In this document: piece after piece, positions 1 to 5,926 of the stretch | Layout of the letters: each line of letters opens with the position of its first letter | Position numbering within the stretch: position 1 is the first letter of the stretch | Assembly: GCA_005880805.1 (NCBI GenBank) | Contig: VBFZ01000093.1 | Span: 1-5,926 of the forward strand | Direction of reading: 5' to 3' | Source of the DNA: Chloroflexota bacterium | GTDB taxonomy: Bacteria; Chloroflexota; Limnocylindria; Limnocylindrales; CSP1-4 | DNA length: 5,926 bases | Made by a program: the position numbers and the translations under genes | Notes under the pieces: generated by a model | What the model saw: only the letters and a program-made list of their open reading frames with translations | Told to the model about the DNA's origin: nothing | The model's database searches: none

Positions 1-1
1 G

Positions 2-763
2 AACGAACTTGGCATCCGGTTTGTGGAGTTCCGTTCCGCCTGGGACACGAACGTGCTCGACCTGGAGGACGACCAGCTCGCCGCGATCAGGCAGAAGCTC
101 GCGACCCACGGGCTCCGGGTGTCCGCCGTCGGGTCACCGATCGGAAAGGTCGGCATCCACGACGACTTCGACGCTCATCTGGTCCGCTTCGACCGAGCGC
201 TGTGGGTTGCCGAGCAGCTCGAGACGCGTTACATCAGGCTGTTCTCGTTCTTCCTCCCGGAAGGCGACGATCCCGCCGCGCACCGCACCGAGGTGCTGCG
301 CCGACTGGGCGCGCTCGCCGCCCGGTCGAAGGGTCACGACGTCGTGCTGTGTCATGAGAACGAGAAGCACATCTATGGCGACATCCCCGCCCGATGTCTC
401 GACCTCGTCGAGTCGGTCGGCTCGGAGCGTCTGCGCCTGGTCTGGGACGCGGCCAACTTCGTGCAGTGCGGCGTCCGCCCGTTCACGGACGGGTACGCGC
501 TGCTGCGGCCGCATCTCGAGTATGTTCAGATCAAGGACGCCCTGTTCGATACAGGCGAGGTCGTCCCAGCGGGCGACGGTGACGGGGAGATCGACCGAAC
601 CAACCGGGCCCTGGAGGCGGACGGCTTCGACGGGTTCTTCTCGATGGAGCCGCACCTCGCACAAGCCGGTGCGTCGGGGGGCTTCTCCGGGCCCGAGCTC
701 TTCGCGAAGGCAACCGGAGCGTTCACCGCGCTCCTGGAGGCCGCCGGAATCTCGTACGACTGA
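2..763 (+). CDS. Sugar phosphate isomerase/epimerase, xylose isomerase-like TIM barrel (5' partial)
   Basis: The frame is open to the left edge. The codons before the GTG at 23 read NELGIRF and run into VEFRSAWDTNVLDL, a typical end of the first strand/helix unit of this family, so the GTG is internal and roughly 25-30 residues are probably missing. Of 253 visible residues, the likely metal and substrate ligands of the AP-endonuclease-2/xylose-isomerase fold are present: Glu119 in CHENEKHIYGD, Asp149 in VWDAANFVQCG, Lys178-Asp179 in YVQIKDA, and Glu216 in FSMEPHL. Many relatives have His where this protein has Gln in the VQIKD segment. It ends in TGA 33 nt before the oxidoreductase. Such enzymes are cytosolic and interconvert keto or aldo sugars and inositol derivatives. 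The exact substrate cannot be read from the sequence. Confidence 0.9.
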   Translation, partial: NELGIRFVEFRSAWDTNVLDLEDDQLAAIRQKLATHGLRVSAVGSPIGKVGIHDDFDAHLVRFDRALWVAEQLETRYIRLFSFFLPEGDDPAAHRTEVLRRLGALAARSKGHDVVLCHENEKHIYGDIPARCLDLVESVGSERLRLVWDAANFVQCGVRPFTDGYALLRPHLEYVQIKDALFDTGEVVPAGDGDGEIDRTNRALEADGFDGFFSMEPHLAQAGASGGFSGPELFAKATGAFTALLEAAGISYD

Positions 764-783
764 CCCGCGAACGACAGCGACCG

Positions 784-789
784 AGGAGG
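784..789 (+). promoter_or_regulatory. Shine-Dalgarno site deciding a non-canonical ACG start
   Basis: A perfect AGGAGG lies in the short gap after the isomerase stop. The next in-frame near-start codon at ideal distance (7 nt) is ACG at 797-799, followed by codons for RLAVIGCGVIG. The only other near-cognate codon, ATA at 791, is 1 nt from the site and too close. The GTG at 824 is 34 nt away and has no site of its own. Confidence 0.75.
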
Positions 790-796
790 CATAAAC

Positions 797-1870
797 ACGC
801 GGTTAGCGGTTATCGGGTGTGGCGTGATCGGGCGCCTGCACGCGCAGACGATCCGGGCACTGGCACCGCGCGCCGAGCTCGCTGTCGTCGTCGACAGGCT
901 CGCCGAGCGCGCGACGGCGCTCGGCAGTGAGTTCGGGGTCGATGCCGAGACCGACCTGGCGGCGGTCTTCACGCGCGCCGACATCGACGCCGTAACGATC
1001 TGTATACCCAGCGGCGGCCATGCCGATGCGGCAGTGCCCGCCCTGGAGCACGGCAAGCACGTGATCATCGAGAAGCCGATCGACGTCACCCTCGCGGCCG
1101 CACGTCGAATCCGGGACGCCGAGGCAGCCAGTGCCGCCACCGTGATGGTTGTCAGCCAGCACCGTTACGAGAGGGCGTCCCAGGTGGTCCACGCCGCGGC
1201 GCGCGGAGGCAGGTTCGGGCGGATCACTTCGGGCTCGGCGCACATGCCATGGTGGCGGAGCCAGGCGTACTACGACTCCGCCGGCTGGCGCGGCACGCGG
1301 GCGCTGGACGGTGGCGGGGCCGTAATGAACCAGGGACACCACTTTGTCGACCTGCTCGTGTGGTTCCTGGGCGAACCCGTCGAGGTGTTTGCCTGGACCG
1401 ATCGCCTGGTGCACGAGCGCATCGAGGTCGAGGACGTCGCTGGGGCGACGATCCGCTTCGCGGACGGTACGCTCGGTGTCGTTCAGGCGACCACCGCGGC
1501 GTACCCGGGGCTGGGTACCACGGTCGGGGTGTATGGCGATCGGGGTTCGGCGGTGATCGAAGACGACCGACTGGTCTACTTCCATGCGGCCAAACGGGAC
1601 GACCCTCCAGCCTACGACTATGGTGCGCCGGGAGATGTCAACCAGGCGACCGAAGTCTTGCCGGGGGTGCGGGACGCGCAGGGCGCGCCTGCAATCGCCG
1701 GGTTGGCCGCGACGTCGCACACGGCGCAATTCATCGATTTCCTCGACGCAGTGGAGGAGGGTCGGCCGCCCTTGGTGACGACCGAGGAGGCCATCCGAAC
1801 CCTCGCGGTCATATGCGCGATGTACGAGTCTGCTCGGACGAGTGCGCCCGTACGACTGGACGACCTGTGA
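797..1870 (+). CDS. Gfo/Idh/MocA family NAD(P)-dependent oxidoreductase, probable ACG start
   Basis: A cytosolic sugar or polyol dehydrogenase of 357 residues, a normal length for the family. The N-terminal Rossmann fold opens with RLAVIGCGVIGRLHA, carrying the GxGxxG dinucleotide-binding motif near residues 7-12, and continues to the family hallmark EKP at 92-94 (HVIIEKPIDV). The C-terminal alpha/beta domain has WRGTRALDGGGAVMNQGHHFVDLL, with GGG at 172-174 and the catalytic-site His182 and Asp185. The start is set at ACG 797 because the first GTG (824) would remove the first strand and most of the glycine motif. No ATG, GTG, TTG or CTG lies between the upstream stop at 761-763 and 824, and AGGAGG sits 7 nt upstream of the ACG. 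The gene shares frame and direction with the isomerase 33 nt before it, so the two are probably co-transcribed and act on the same sugar or inositol-like compound. The substrate and cofactor preference are not known. Confidence 0.9.
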   Translation, partial: TRLAVIGCGVIGRLHAQTIRALAPRAELAVVVDRLAERATALGSEFGVDAETDLAAVFTRADIDAVTICIPSGGHADAAVPALEHGKHVIIEKPIDVTLAAARRIRDAEAASAATVMVVSQHRYERASQVVHAAARGGRFGRITSGSAHMPWWRSQAYYDSAGWRGTRALDGGGAVMNQGHHFVDLLVWFLGEPVEVFAWTDRLVHERIEVEDVAGATIRFADGTLGVVQATTAAYPGLGTTVGVYGDRGSAVIEDDRLVYFHAAKRDDPPAYDYGAPGDVNQATEVLPGVRDAQGAPAIAGLAATSHTAQFIDFLDAVEEGRPPLVTTEEAIRTLAVICAMYESARTSAPVRLDDL

Positions 1871-1922
1871 TCAAGCCGTCGCTCGGAAAACGGACTCGAT
1901 GGGTTCAATCTCCAACGACTGT

Positions 1923-1930
1923 CCAATTGG
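1923..1930. repeat. 8-bp palindrome CCAATTGG in the gap before the hydrolase
   Basis: A perfect, relatively AT-rich palindrome in the 97-nt gap between the oxidoreductase and the hydrolase, 37 nt upstream of the hydrolase start. In GC-rich DNA such a site could be part of an operator, but the symmetry stops at 8 bp and no convincing -10/-35 pair was seen. It may well be chance. Nothing else recognisable is in this gap apart from the ribosome binding site. Confidence 0.2.
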
Positions 1931-1955
1931 CGACGCACAACAGGACCCACCCGAC

Positions 1956-1960
1956 AGGAG
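1956..1960 (+). promoter_or_regulatory. Shine-Dalgarno site of the alpha/beta hydrolase
   Basis: AGGAG lies 7 nt before the ATG at 1968. This fixes the start there rather than at the in-frame ATG at 1842, which lies inside the preceding gene and adds 42 residues that do not look like the family. Confidence 0.75.
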
Positions 1961-1967
1961 CCAGCTG

Positions 1968-2804
1968 ATGATCACGAGCGAAAGGACGACCGAGGCCAGG
2001 GGCAGCGGCGCCTATGCCGACGTCAACGGGATCAATCTCTATTACGAGACCTACGGCACCGGGCGGCCGCTGATCATGCTGCACGGCGGGCTCGGGTCGG
2101 GTGAGACGTTCGCGCCGATCATCCCGATCCTCACCGGCGCCGATCACCAGGTCATCGCCCCCGATCTTCAGGGGCATGGCAGGACGGCCGACATCGACCG
2201 CCCGATCGACGTCCGCCTCATGGCCGACGACATCGGGGCGCTCATCAAGCACCTCAAGCTCGAGAAGCCCGACCTGCTCGGCTACTCGCTGGGTGGCGGC
2301 GTGGCGTTCTTCACAGCGGTCAAGTACCCGGAGCTCGTAAACAGGCTCGTCATGGTCTCGGCCAACATCCGGCGTGACGCGATCCCGGCGGAGATGCTCG
2401 CCCAGCAGGGCCAGGTGAGCGCAGCAGCGGCCGAGTCCCTGAAGGACACGCCGATCTACGAGGTCTACCGCCGAGTGGCGCCGCGACCAGAAGACTTCCC
2501 CCGCCTGCTCGACAAGATAGGCGAGTCGATGGCCAGGGATTTCGACTTCAGCGACGAGGTCCGCGGCTTGCGGGTACCCACGATGATCGTCTGCGCCGAT
2601 GCCGACATGGCGCCGCCTAGCCACTACGTTGACGTCTTCAAGCTCCTCGATGGCGGGCTGCGCGACGGCGGCTGGATGGGTGAGGGTCGACCGAAGGGCG
2701 GCCACGCGCTGGCTGTCCTCCCGGGCCTGACCCACTACAACCTCGGCGAGTCGCCCCTGCTCGCGCAGGTCGCTCTGGCCTTCATCGACGGCCCATCGAC
2801 GTAA
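1968..2804 (+). CDS. Alpha/beta fold hydrolase
   Basis: A 278-residue cytosolic serine hydrolase of usual length. The fold starts with YADVNGINLYYETYG, followed by the oxyanion-hole motif HGGLGSG (from His39) and the APDLQGHGRT strand (65-74). The nucleophile elbow is GYSLGG with Ser107. The acid is probably Asp213 in CADADMAPP, and the base His256 in LPGLTHYN. A glycine-rich insert (GGLRDGGWMGEGRPKGG) lies between acid and base, as in a common bacterial subgroup whose substrates are mostly unassigned. The ATG follows an AGGAG at 7 nt. The stop TAA is 15 nt before the copper ATPase, in the same frame, so the two genes are probably co-transcribed. There is no signal peptide. The fold and triad are clear, but esterase, lactonase and haloperoxidase-like roles cannot be told apart from this sequence. 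Confidence 0.92.
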   Translation: MITSERTTEARGSGAYADVNGINLYYETYGTGRPLIMLHGGLGSGETFAPIIPILTGADHQVIAPDLQGHGRTADIDRPIDVRLMADDIGALIKHLKLEKPDLLGYSLGGGVAFFTAVKYPELVNRLVMVSANIRRDAIPAEMLAQQGQVSAAAAESLKDTPIYEVYRRVAPRPEDFPRLLDKIGESMARDFDFSDEVRGLRVPTMIVCADADMAPPSHYVDVFKLLDGGLRDGGWMGEGRPKGGHALAVLPGLTHYNLGESPLLAQVALAFIDGPST

Positions 2805-2819
2805 CCCCGGCGTCCGCCC

Positions 2820-4913
2820 TTGGATCACCAGCACGACCAACACCAGCCGGCGCCCGACCGCGTCGCCCACGACCATGGGATGACGATGCCCGGAACCGGC
2901 CGAGACCACGCCGCCGGCCACGATCGGCACGCCGGTCATTCCGTTGCGATGTTCCGCGACAAGTTCTGGCTGAGCCTTGCCCTGACCGTTCCGGTCGTCC
3001 TCCTCAGCCGCGATATTCGGGACTGGTTCGGCTACACCGTGCCGACCTTCCTGGCATCCGAGTACCTGCCGGCAATCATTGGCACGGTCGTCTTTCTCTA
3101 CGGCGGCCTCGTGTTCATTCGAGGGGCTCAGGGCGAGTTGCGCGACCGACGGCCGGGCATGATGACCCTGATCTCGCTCGCGATCATCGTCGCGTTTGTC
3201 ACGAGCTGGGCAGGAACCCTCGGGTTGTTCGAGGTCGAGATCTGGTGGGAGCTCGCGACGCTGATCACGATCATGTTGCTGGGCCATTGGCTCGAGATGC
3301 GCTCGATTGCTCACGCGAGGGGGGCACTCACCGCCCTCGCCGAGCTGCTCCCCGACAGCGCCGAGCGTGTCACCGACGGAGGATCCGAGTCGGTGCCGTT
3401 GTCGGCGCTGCGCGTCGACGACGTCGTGCTCGTGCGGCCCGGCGGTCGCGTGGCGGCTGACGGGGTCGTGGTCGAGGGCGAGGCCGATGCCGACGAGTCG
3501 ATGATCACCGGTGAGTCCAAGCCGATCCCCAAAGAGCCCGGCGACAAGGTCGTAGCAGGCACGATCGCGGCCGGGGGCACCCTTCGTGTGCGCGTGTCGG
3601 CAGTTGGTGAAGAGACAGCGCTGGCGGGGATCATGCAGCTGGTCGAACAGGCTCAGGCCTCCGCGTCGAGGGCGCAGGCACTCGCCGACCGCGCGGCCGC
3701 CATCCTCTTTTACGTTGCCCTGGCTGCCGGCGCTGTCACGCTGGTCTTCTGGTGGCTCAATGGCGACCCGGAGGGCGCCCTCGTCCGCACGGCGACGGTT
3801 CTCGTCATCGCGTGCCCGCACGCGCTCGGCCTGGCGATCCCGCTCGTGATCGCGATCTCGACGTCGATCGGTGCCCGGAACGGCCTCCTTGTCAAGGATC
3901 GTCTCGCGCTGGAGCGCGCTCGCGATGTAAAGGTCGTGATCTTCGACAAGACCGGCACGCTCACAAAGGGCCAGCCGGCCGTCGCGGCCGTGGCCAGCGC
4001 GAAAATCGACGATCTCGAAGTCCTGCGCCTGGCCGCCGCAGTCGAAGCCGACTCCGAGCACCCGCTCGCCCGGGCGATCGTCGCCGAGGCTCGGCGCCGG
4101 GGGATCGAGCCGCCCCGGGCCGTCGACTTCGAAAGCCTGGCAGGTCGCGCAGCCCGGGGACGCGTGAATGGTCTCGAGGTCGCCGTGGGAGGGCCTCGGC
4201 TGCTGGCCGACCTCGGGCTCGACTCGATCGCCGAGTCTGATGGTTGGGCTCGTGAGGGACGGACCGTTCTCCACGTGGTCGCCGATGGCAGCGTGCTGGG
4301 CGCGCTCGCCCTGGAGGACGAGATCCGTCCCGAGTCCTATGAGGCGGTCAGGGATCTGCACGACCTCGGCCTCCGGGTGGCGATGATCACCGGCGACAGC
4401 CAGGCGGTCGCCGATTCGGTCGCGCGGCGCCTCGGGATCGACGAGGTCGCGGCCCAGGTGCTGCCGGCCGAGAAAGCAGCCGCGGTCCGGCGTTTCCAGG
4501 ATGGGAATCGGAAGGTTGCATTCGTCGGCGACGGGGTCAACGACGCGCCGGCACTGGCGACTGCCGACGTGGGCATGGCGATCGGAGCCGGGACGGACGT
4601 CGCGGTCGAGTCCGCGGGGATTGTCCTCGTGCGAAGTGATCCGCGTGACGTAGTCGCCGCGATCGAGCTGTCGCACGCGACCTATCGCAAGATGATCCAG
4701 AACCTCGTCTGGGCGACCGGTTACAACCTGGTCGCCATCCCCGTCGCGGCGGGCGTGCTCGTTCCGTGGGGGATCGACCTACCGATGGCAGTAGGTGCTA
4801 TCGCCATGAGCGCGTCCACGATCCTCGTGGCTGCGAATGCCCAGGTGCTTCGGGGCTTGCGGCTTCGCCCTTCGCCGATCGTCGTGGCTCAGCCAGGCAC
4901 CGCGGCTGCCTGA
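2820..4913 (+). CDS. copB: CopB-like heavy-metal (copper) translocating P-type ATPase, P1B
   Basis: An inner-membrane pump of 697 residues that probably exports copper (or silver) using ATP. The first 40 residues hold nine histidines (3, 5, 8, 17, 19, 30, 34, 37, 40), a metal-binding tail typical of CopB proteins, and there is no CxxC HMA domain. Membrane segments lie near 48-63, 82-101, 114-137, 142-160, 295-313, 321-348, 628-652 and 654-677. The sixth carries CPH (332-334), the mark of the CopB-type P1B subgroup. YN (635-636) and MSAST (663-667) are the other metal-site residues. The actuator TGES is at 230-233, the phosphorylated Asp376 is in DKTGTLT, SEHP is at 412-415, TGDS at 524-527 and GDGVND at 570-575. 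In the nucleotide-binding loop the expected GxG reads G442-R-A444. TTG at 2820 is the only start keeping the His tail; it has no clear Shine-Dalgarno site, and ATG 2880 or 2886 are alternatives. Metal specificity is inferred from the subgroup motifs. Confidence 0.93.
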   Translation: MDHQHDQHQPAPDRVAHDHGMTMPGTGRDHAAGHDRHAGHSVAMFRDKFWLSLALTVPVVLLSRDIRDWFGYTVPTFLASEYLPAIIGTVVFLYGGLVFIRGAQGELRDRRPGMMTLISLAIIVAFVTSWAGTLGLFEVEIWWELATLITIMLLGHWLEMRSIAHARGALTALAELLPDSAERVTDGGSESVPLSALRVDDVVLVRPGGRVAADGVVVEGEADADESMITGESKPIPKEPGDKVVAGTIAAGGTLRVRVSAVGEETALAGIMQLVEQAQASASRAQALADRAAAILFYVALAAGAVTLVFWWLNGDPEGALVRTATVLVIACPHALGLAIPLVIAISTSIGARNGLLVKDRLALERARDVKVVIFDKTGTLTKGQPAVAAVASAKIDDLEVLRLAAAVEADSEHPLARAIVAEARRRGIEPPRAVDFESLAGRAARGRVNGLEVAVGGPRLLADLGLDSIAESDGWAREGRTVLHVVADGSVLGALALEDEIRPESYEAVRDLHDLGLRVAMITGDSQAVADSVARRLGIDEVAAQVLPAEKAAAVRRFQDGNRKVAFVGDGVNDAPALATADVGMAIGAGTDVAVESAGIVLVRSDPRDVVAAIELSHATYRKMIQNLVWATGYNLVAIPVAAGVLVPWGIDLPMAVGAIAMSASTILVAANAQVLRGLRLRPSPIVVAQPGTAAA

Positions 4914-4924
4914 CAGCCTGGCGC

Positions 4925-4956
4925 AGCATCTGTACCTCGTGGGTCGCCGCGATGCT
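4925..4956. repeat. Weak inverted repeat between convergent genes
   Basis: AGCATC (4925-4930) and GATGCT (4951-4956) form a 6-bp stem around a 20-nt loop in the 66-nt gap between the copper ATPase and the convergent membrane gene. There is no T-tract, so a terminator role is only possible, not supported. Confidence 0.15.
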
Positions 4957-4969
4957 CATTCCGCCACCT

Positions 4970-4983
4970 CTAGCTGGAGCTAG
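4970..4983. repeat. Short inverted repeat CTAGCT-GG-AGCTAG
   Basis: Perfect 6-bp arms around GG. As RNA this would be a 5-bp stem with a TGGA loop. It includes the TAG stop of the - strand gene (4980-4982) and has no T-tract. It could help end transcription from either side, but it is short enough to be chance. Confidence 0.2.
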
Positions 4984-5926
4984 CGCTCGGGGCCGAGGAC
5001 TTCGGTCACGGCGTCCGCAGCATCGCGAAGCTGGTCGACATCGTGTTCCGAATAGGGGTCACCACTGACGCGAGGCCCCAGGCGGATGCGTGCAACTGTG
5101 CCCCGTCGGTCGTTGATCGTTGCCGTAACGCGGGAATCACCATCCCAGGAGCCGATCGTGTGCGCGGAAAAGGAGCCATCCTGGCCGCGCAGTTCAGCGG
5201 CCCCTCCAGTCGCGTCGAATGTGGCGACGCTTTCCGACAGCAGCCGCATCAGCAGGCGCTGCGAGTCTGAAATCCCCGCGAACTGCCGGACCTCCGTCGC
5301 AAACGAGCCCAGGCCGGTCAGCCCTTTGGCGGCACGCTTGAAACGACGGTCCACGAAGCGTTGGGCTAGTTCGCGCAAAGGGCTGAACACGCCCACCAGA
5401 ATCAGTGTCGTGATGACGATCGCGGCGTCGGACCGCTGACCCGTGACGGCGACGAAGGTGCCCTGGATCGTGCCCACCAAGGCAGCCGTCAGGCCAGCCA
5501 GGAACCCGCTGACGATGACGTACACCAGTGTCCGGTTCAGGATCACGTCGATGTTGTAGAGCTGGTAGCGGGTCATCGCGATCCCGACGGCGACCGGGAT
5601 CGCCAGGAGGGTCAGGAGCTGAACAACCTGGAGTGGCGCGACGATCGGTAAGGCATTTACCAGAAGGTTTGTCGCCGCCGCCAGGCCCCCAGCGGCGGCG
5701 ACCCATTTGAGCTGCTGGCGCTCGACAGATCCAGCTCGGCGCAGACGGGCCAAGAGTGCTGCGCCGCAGGCCGCCAGCGCCAGCGGTCCGCCATAGCGCG
5801 CGACGCCGTAGATCTGGACCTTTAGGAGCGCTGTCTCGGCGTCGAAGAACGGATTGGCGCTCCCGGCCATGGCCGGGAGGGGGGCAAGCGCAGCGATTGC
5901 TATACCAAGCGCGTTGGTAGCGACGA
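4980..5926 (-). CDS. Multi-pass membrane sensor-like protein with C-terminal GAF-type domain (5' partial)
   Basis: The frame is open to the right edge. The codons before the ATG at 5870 read VATNALGIAIAALAPLPA, a probable membrane segment, so the true start lies outside. Of 314 visible residues, further hydrophobic segments fall near 42-58, 74-96, 100-118, 134-158 and 166-183. Between them lies TRYQLYNIDVILNRTLVY (118-135), a block well known from membrane parts of actinobacterial and Chloroflexota sensor kinases, and FVDRRF (190-195) marks entry to the cytoplasm. Residues about 200-314 resemble a GAF domain, with an end (IRLGPRVSGDPYSEHDVDQL) matching its last strand and helix. The protein stops there with VLGPER and has no HisKA, HATPase, GGDEF or cyclase domain. 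It could sense a signal and pass it to a partner protein, or be a degraded kinase. The gene converges on the copper ATPase with a 66-nt gap, and no functional link is evident. Confidence 0.8.
   Translation of the reverse strand, partial: VATNALGIAIAALAPLPAMAGSANPFFDAETALLKVQIYGVARYGGPLALAACGAALLARLRRAGSVERQQLKWVAAAGGLAAATNLLVNALPIVAPLQVVQLLTLLAIPVAVGIAMTRYQLYNIDVILNRTLVYVIVSGFLAGLTAALVGTIQGTFVAVTGQRSDAAIVITTLILVGVFSPLRELAQRFVDRRFKRAAKGLTGLGSFATEVRQFAGISDSQRLLMRLLSESVATFDATGGAAELRGQDGSFSAHTIGSWDGDSRVTATINDRRGTVARIRLGPRVSGDPYSEHDVDQLRDAADAVTEVLGPER

Noticed and set aside
23..25. GTG at 23 as the start of the isomerase.
   Set aside because: The frame is open to the left edge and the preceding residues match the family, so the gene is cut by the window.
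9..794. A 261-codon frame overlapping the isomerase on the + strand.
   Set aside because: It is a Ser/Arg/Thr-rich shadow in another frame of the isomerase, with no family features.
824..826. GTG at 824 as the start of the oxidoreductase.
   Set aside because: It would cut off the first beta strand and the GxGxxG motif and has no ribosome binding site.
1842..1967. An upstream in-frame ATG extending the hydrolase by 42 residues.
   Set aside because: It overlaps the end of the oxidoreductase and gives a non-family-like N-terminus, while ATG 1968 has AGGAG at 7 nt and begins just before the conserved fold.
1905..4676. A 923-codon stop-free frame on the - strand, antisense to the hydrolase and the copper ATPase.
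   Set aside because: The translation is rich in Arg, Asp, His, Glu and Pro with no recognisable domain, and it lies opposite two genes with complete catalytic motifs. Long antisense open frames are expected in high-GC coding DNA.
4914..4983. A rho-independent terminator between the convergent genes.
   Set aside because: Two short inverted repeats exist, but neither has a strong stem followed by a T-tract.
5868..5870. ATG at 5870 (- strand) as the start of the membrane protein.
   Set aside because: The frame continues to the right edge with a hydrophobic segment, so this Met is probably internal.

Overview
This 5.9 kb high-GC window carries four genes on the + strand followed by one convergent gene on the - strand. 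Both end genes run off the window. The GC-rich codon use, the sugar isomerase/dehydrogenase pair, the CPH-type copper ATPase and the TRYxLYxIDxxxNRTLVY membrane protein together suggest a high-GC bacterium of the Actinomycetota or Chloroflexota type. The sequence alone does not decide between these.

Layout. Bases 1-763 hold the C-terminal 253 residues of a xylose-isomerase-like TIM-barrel sugar phosphate isomerase/epimerase. After a 33-nt gap with a perfect AGGAGG comes a Gfo/Idh/MocA NAD(P)-dependent oxidoreductase (797-1870). Its frame has no ATG, GTG or TTG that keeps the Rossmann glycine motif; the best-placed initiator is an ACG. These two genes look like one carbohydrate or polyol catabolic unit, the usual pairing of a sugar oxidoreductase with a TIM-barrel isomerase. 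A 97-nt gap then precedes an alpha/beta hydrolase (1968-2804) with a good ribosome binding site. Only 15 nt downstream begins a CopB-like P1B-type copper ATPase (2820-4913), which has a His-rich N-terminus, a CPH transmembrane motif and all catalytic motifs except one altered glycine in the nucleotide-binding loop.

After a 66-nt convergent gap, the - strand gene (4980 to beyond 5926) encodes a multi-pass membrane protein. It ends in what looks like a GAF-type sensor domain, without any histidine kinase, cyclase or GGDEF output domain.

All four + genes could lie on one transcript, but function supports only the first two as a pathway. The hydrolase and the copper pump are linked by spacing alone. 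No RNA genes, mobile elements, CRISPR arrays or convincing terminators were seen, and no gap exceeds 300 bases. I find no clear new multi-gene system. The most unusual point is the missing canonical start codon of the oxidoreductase.
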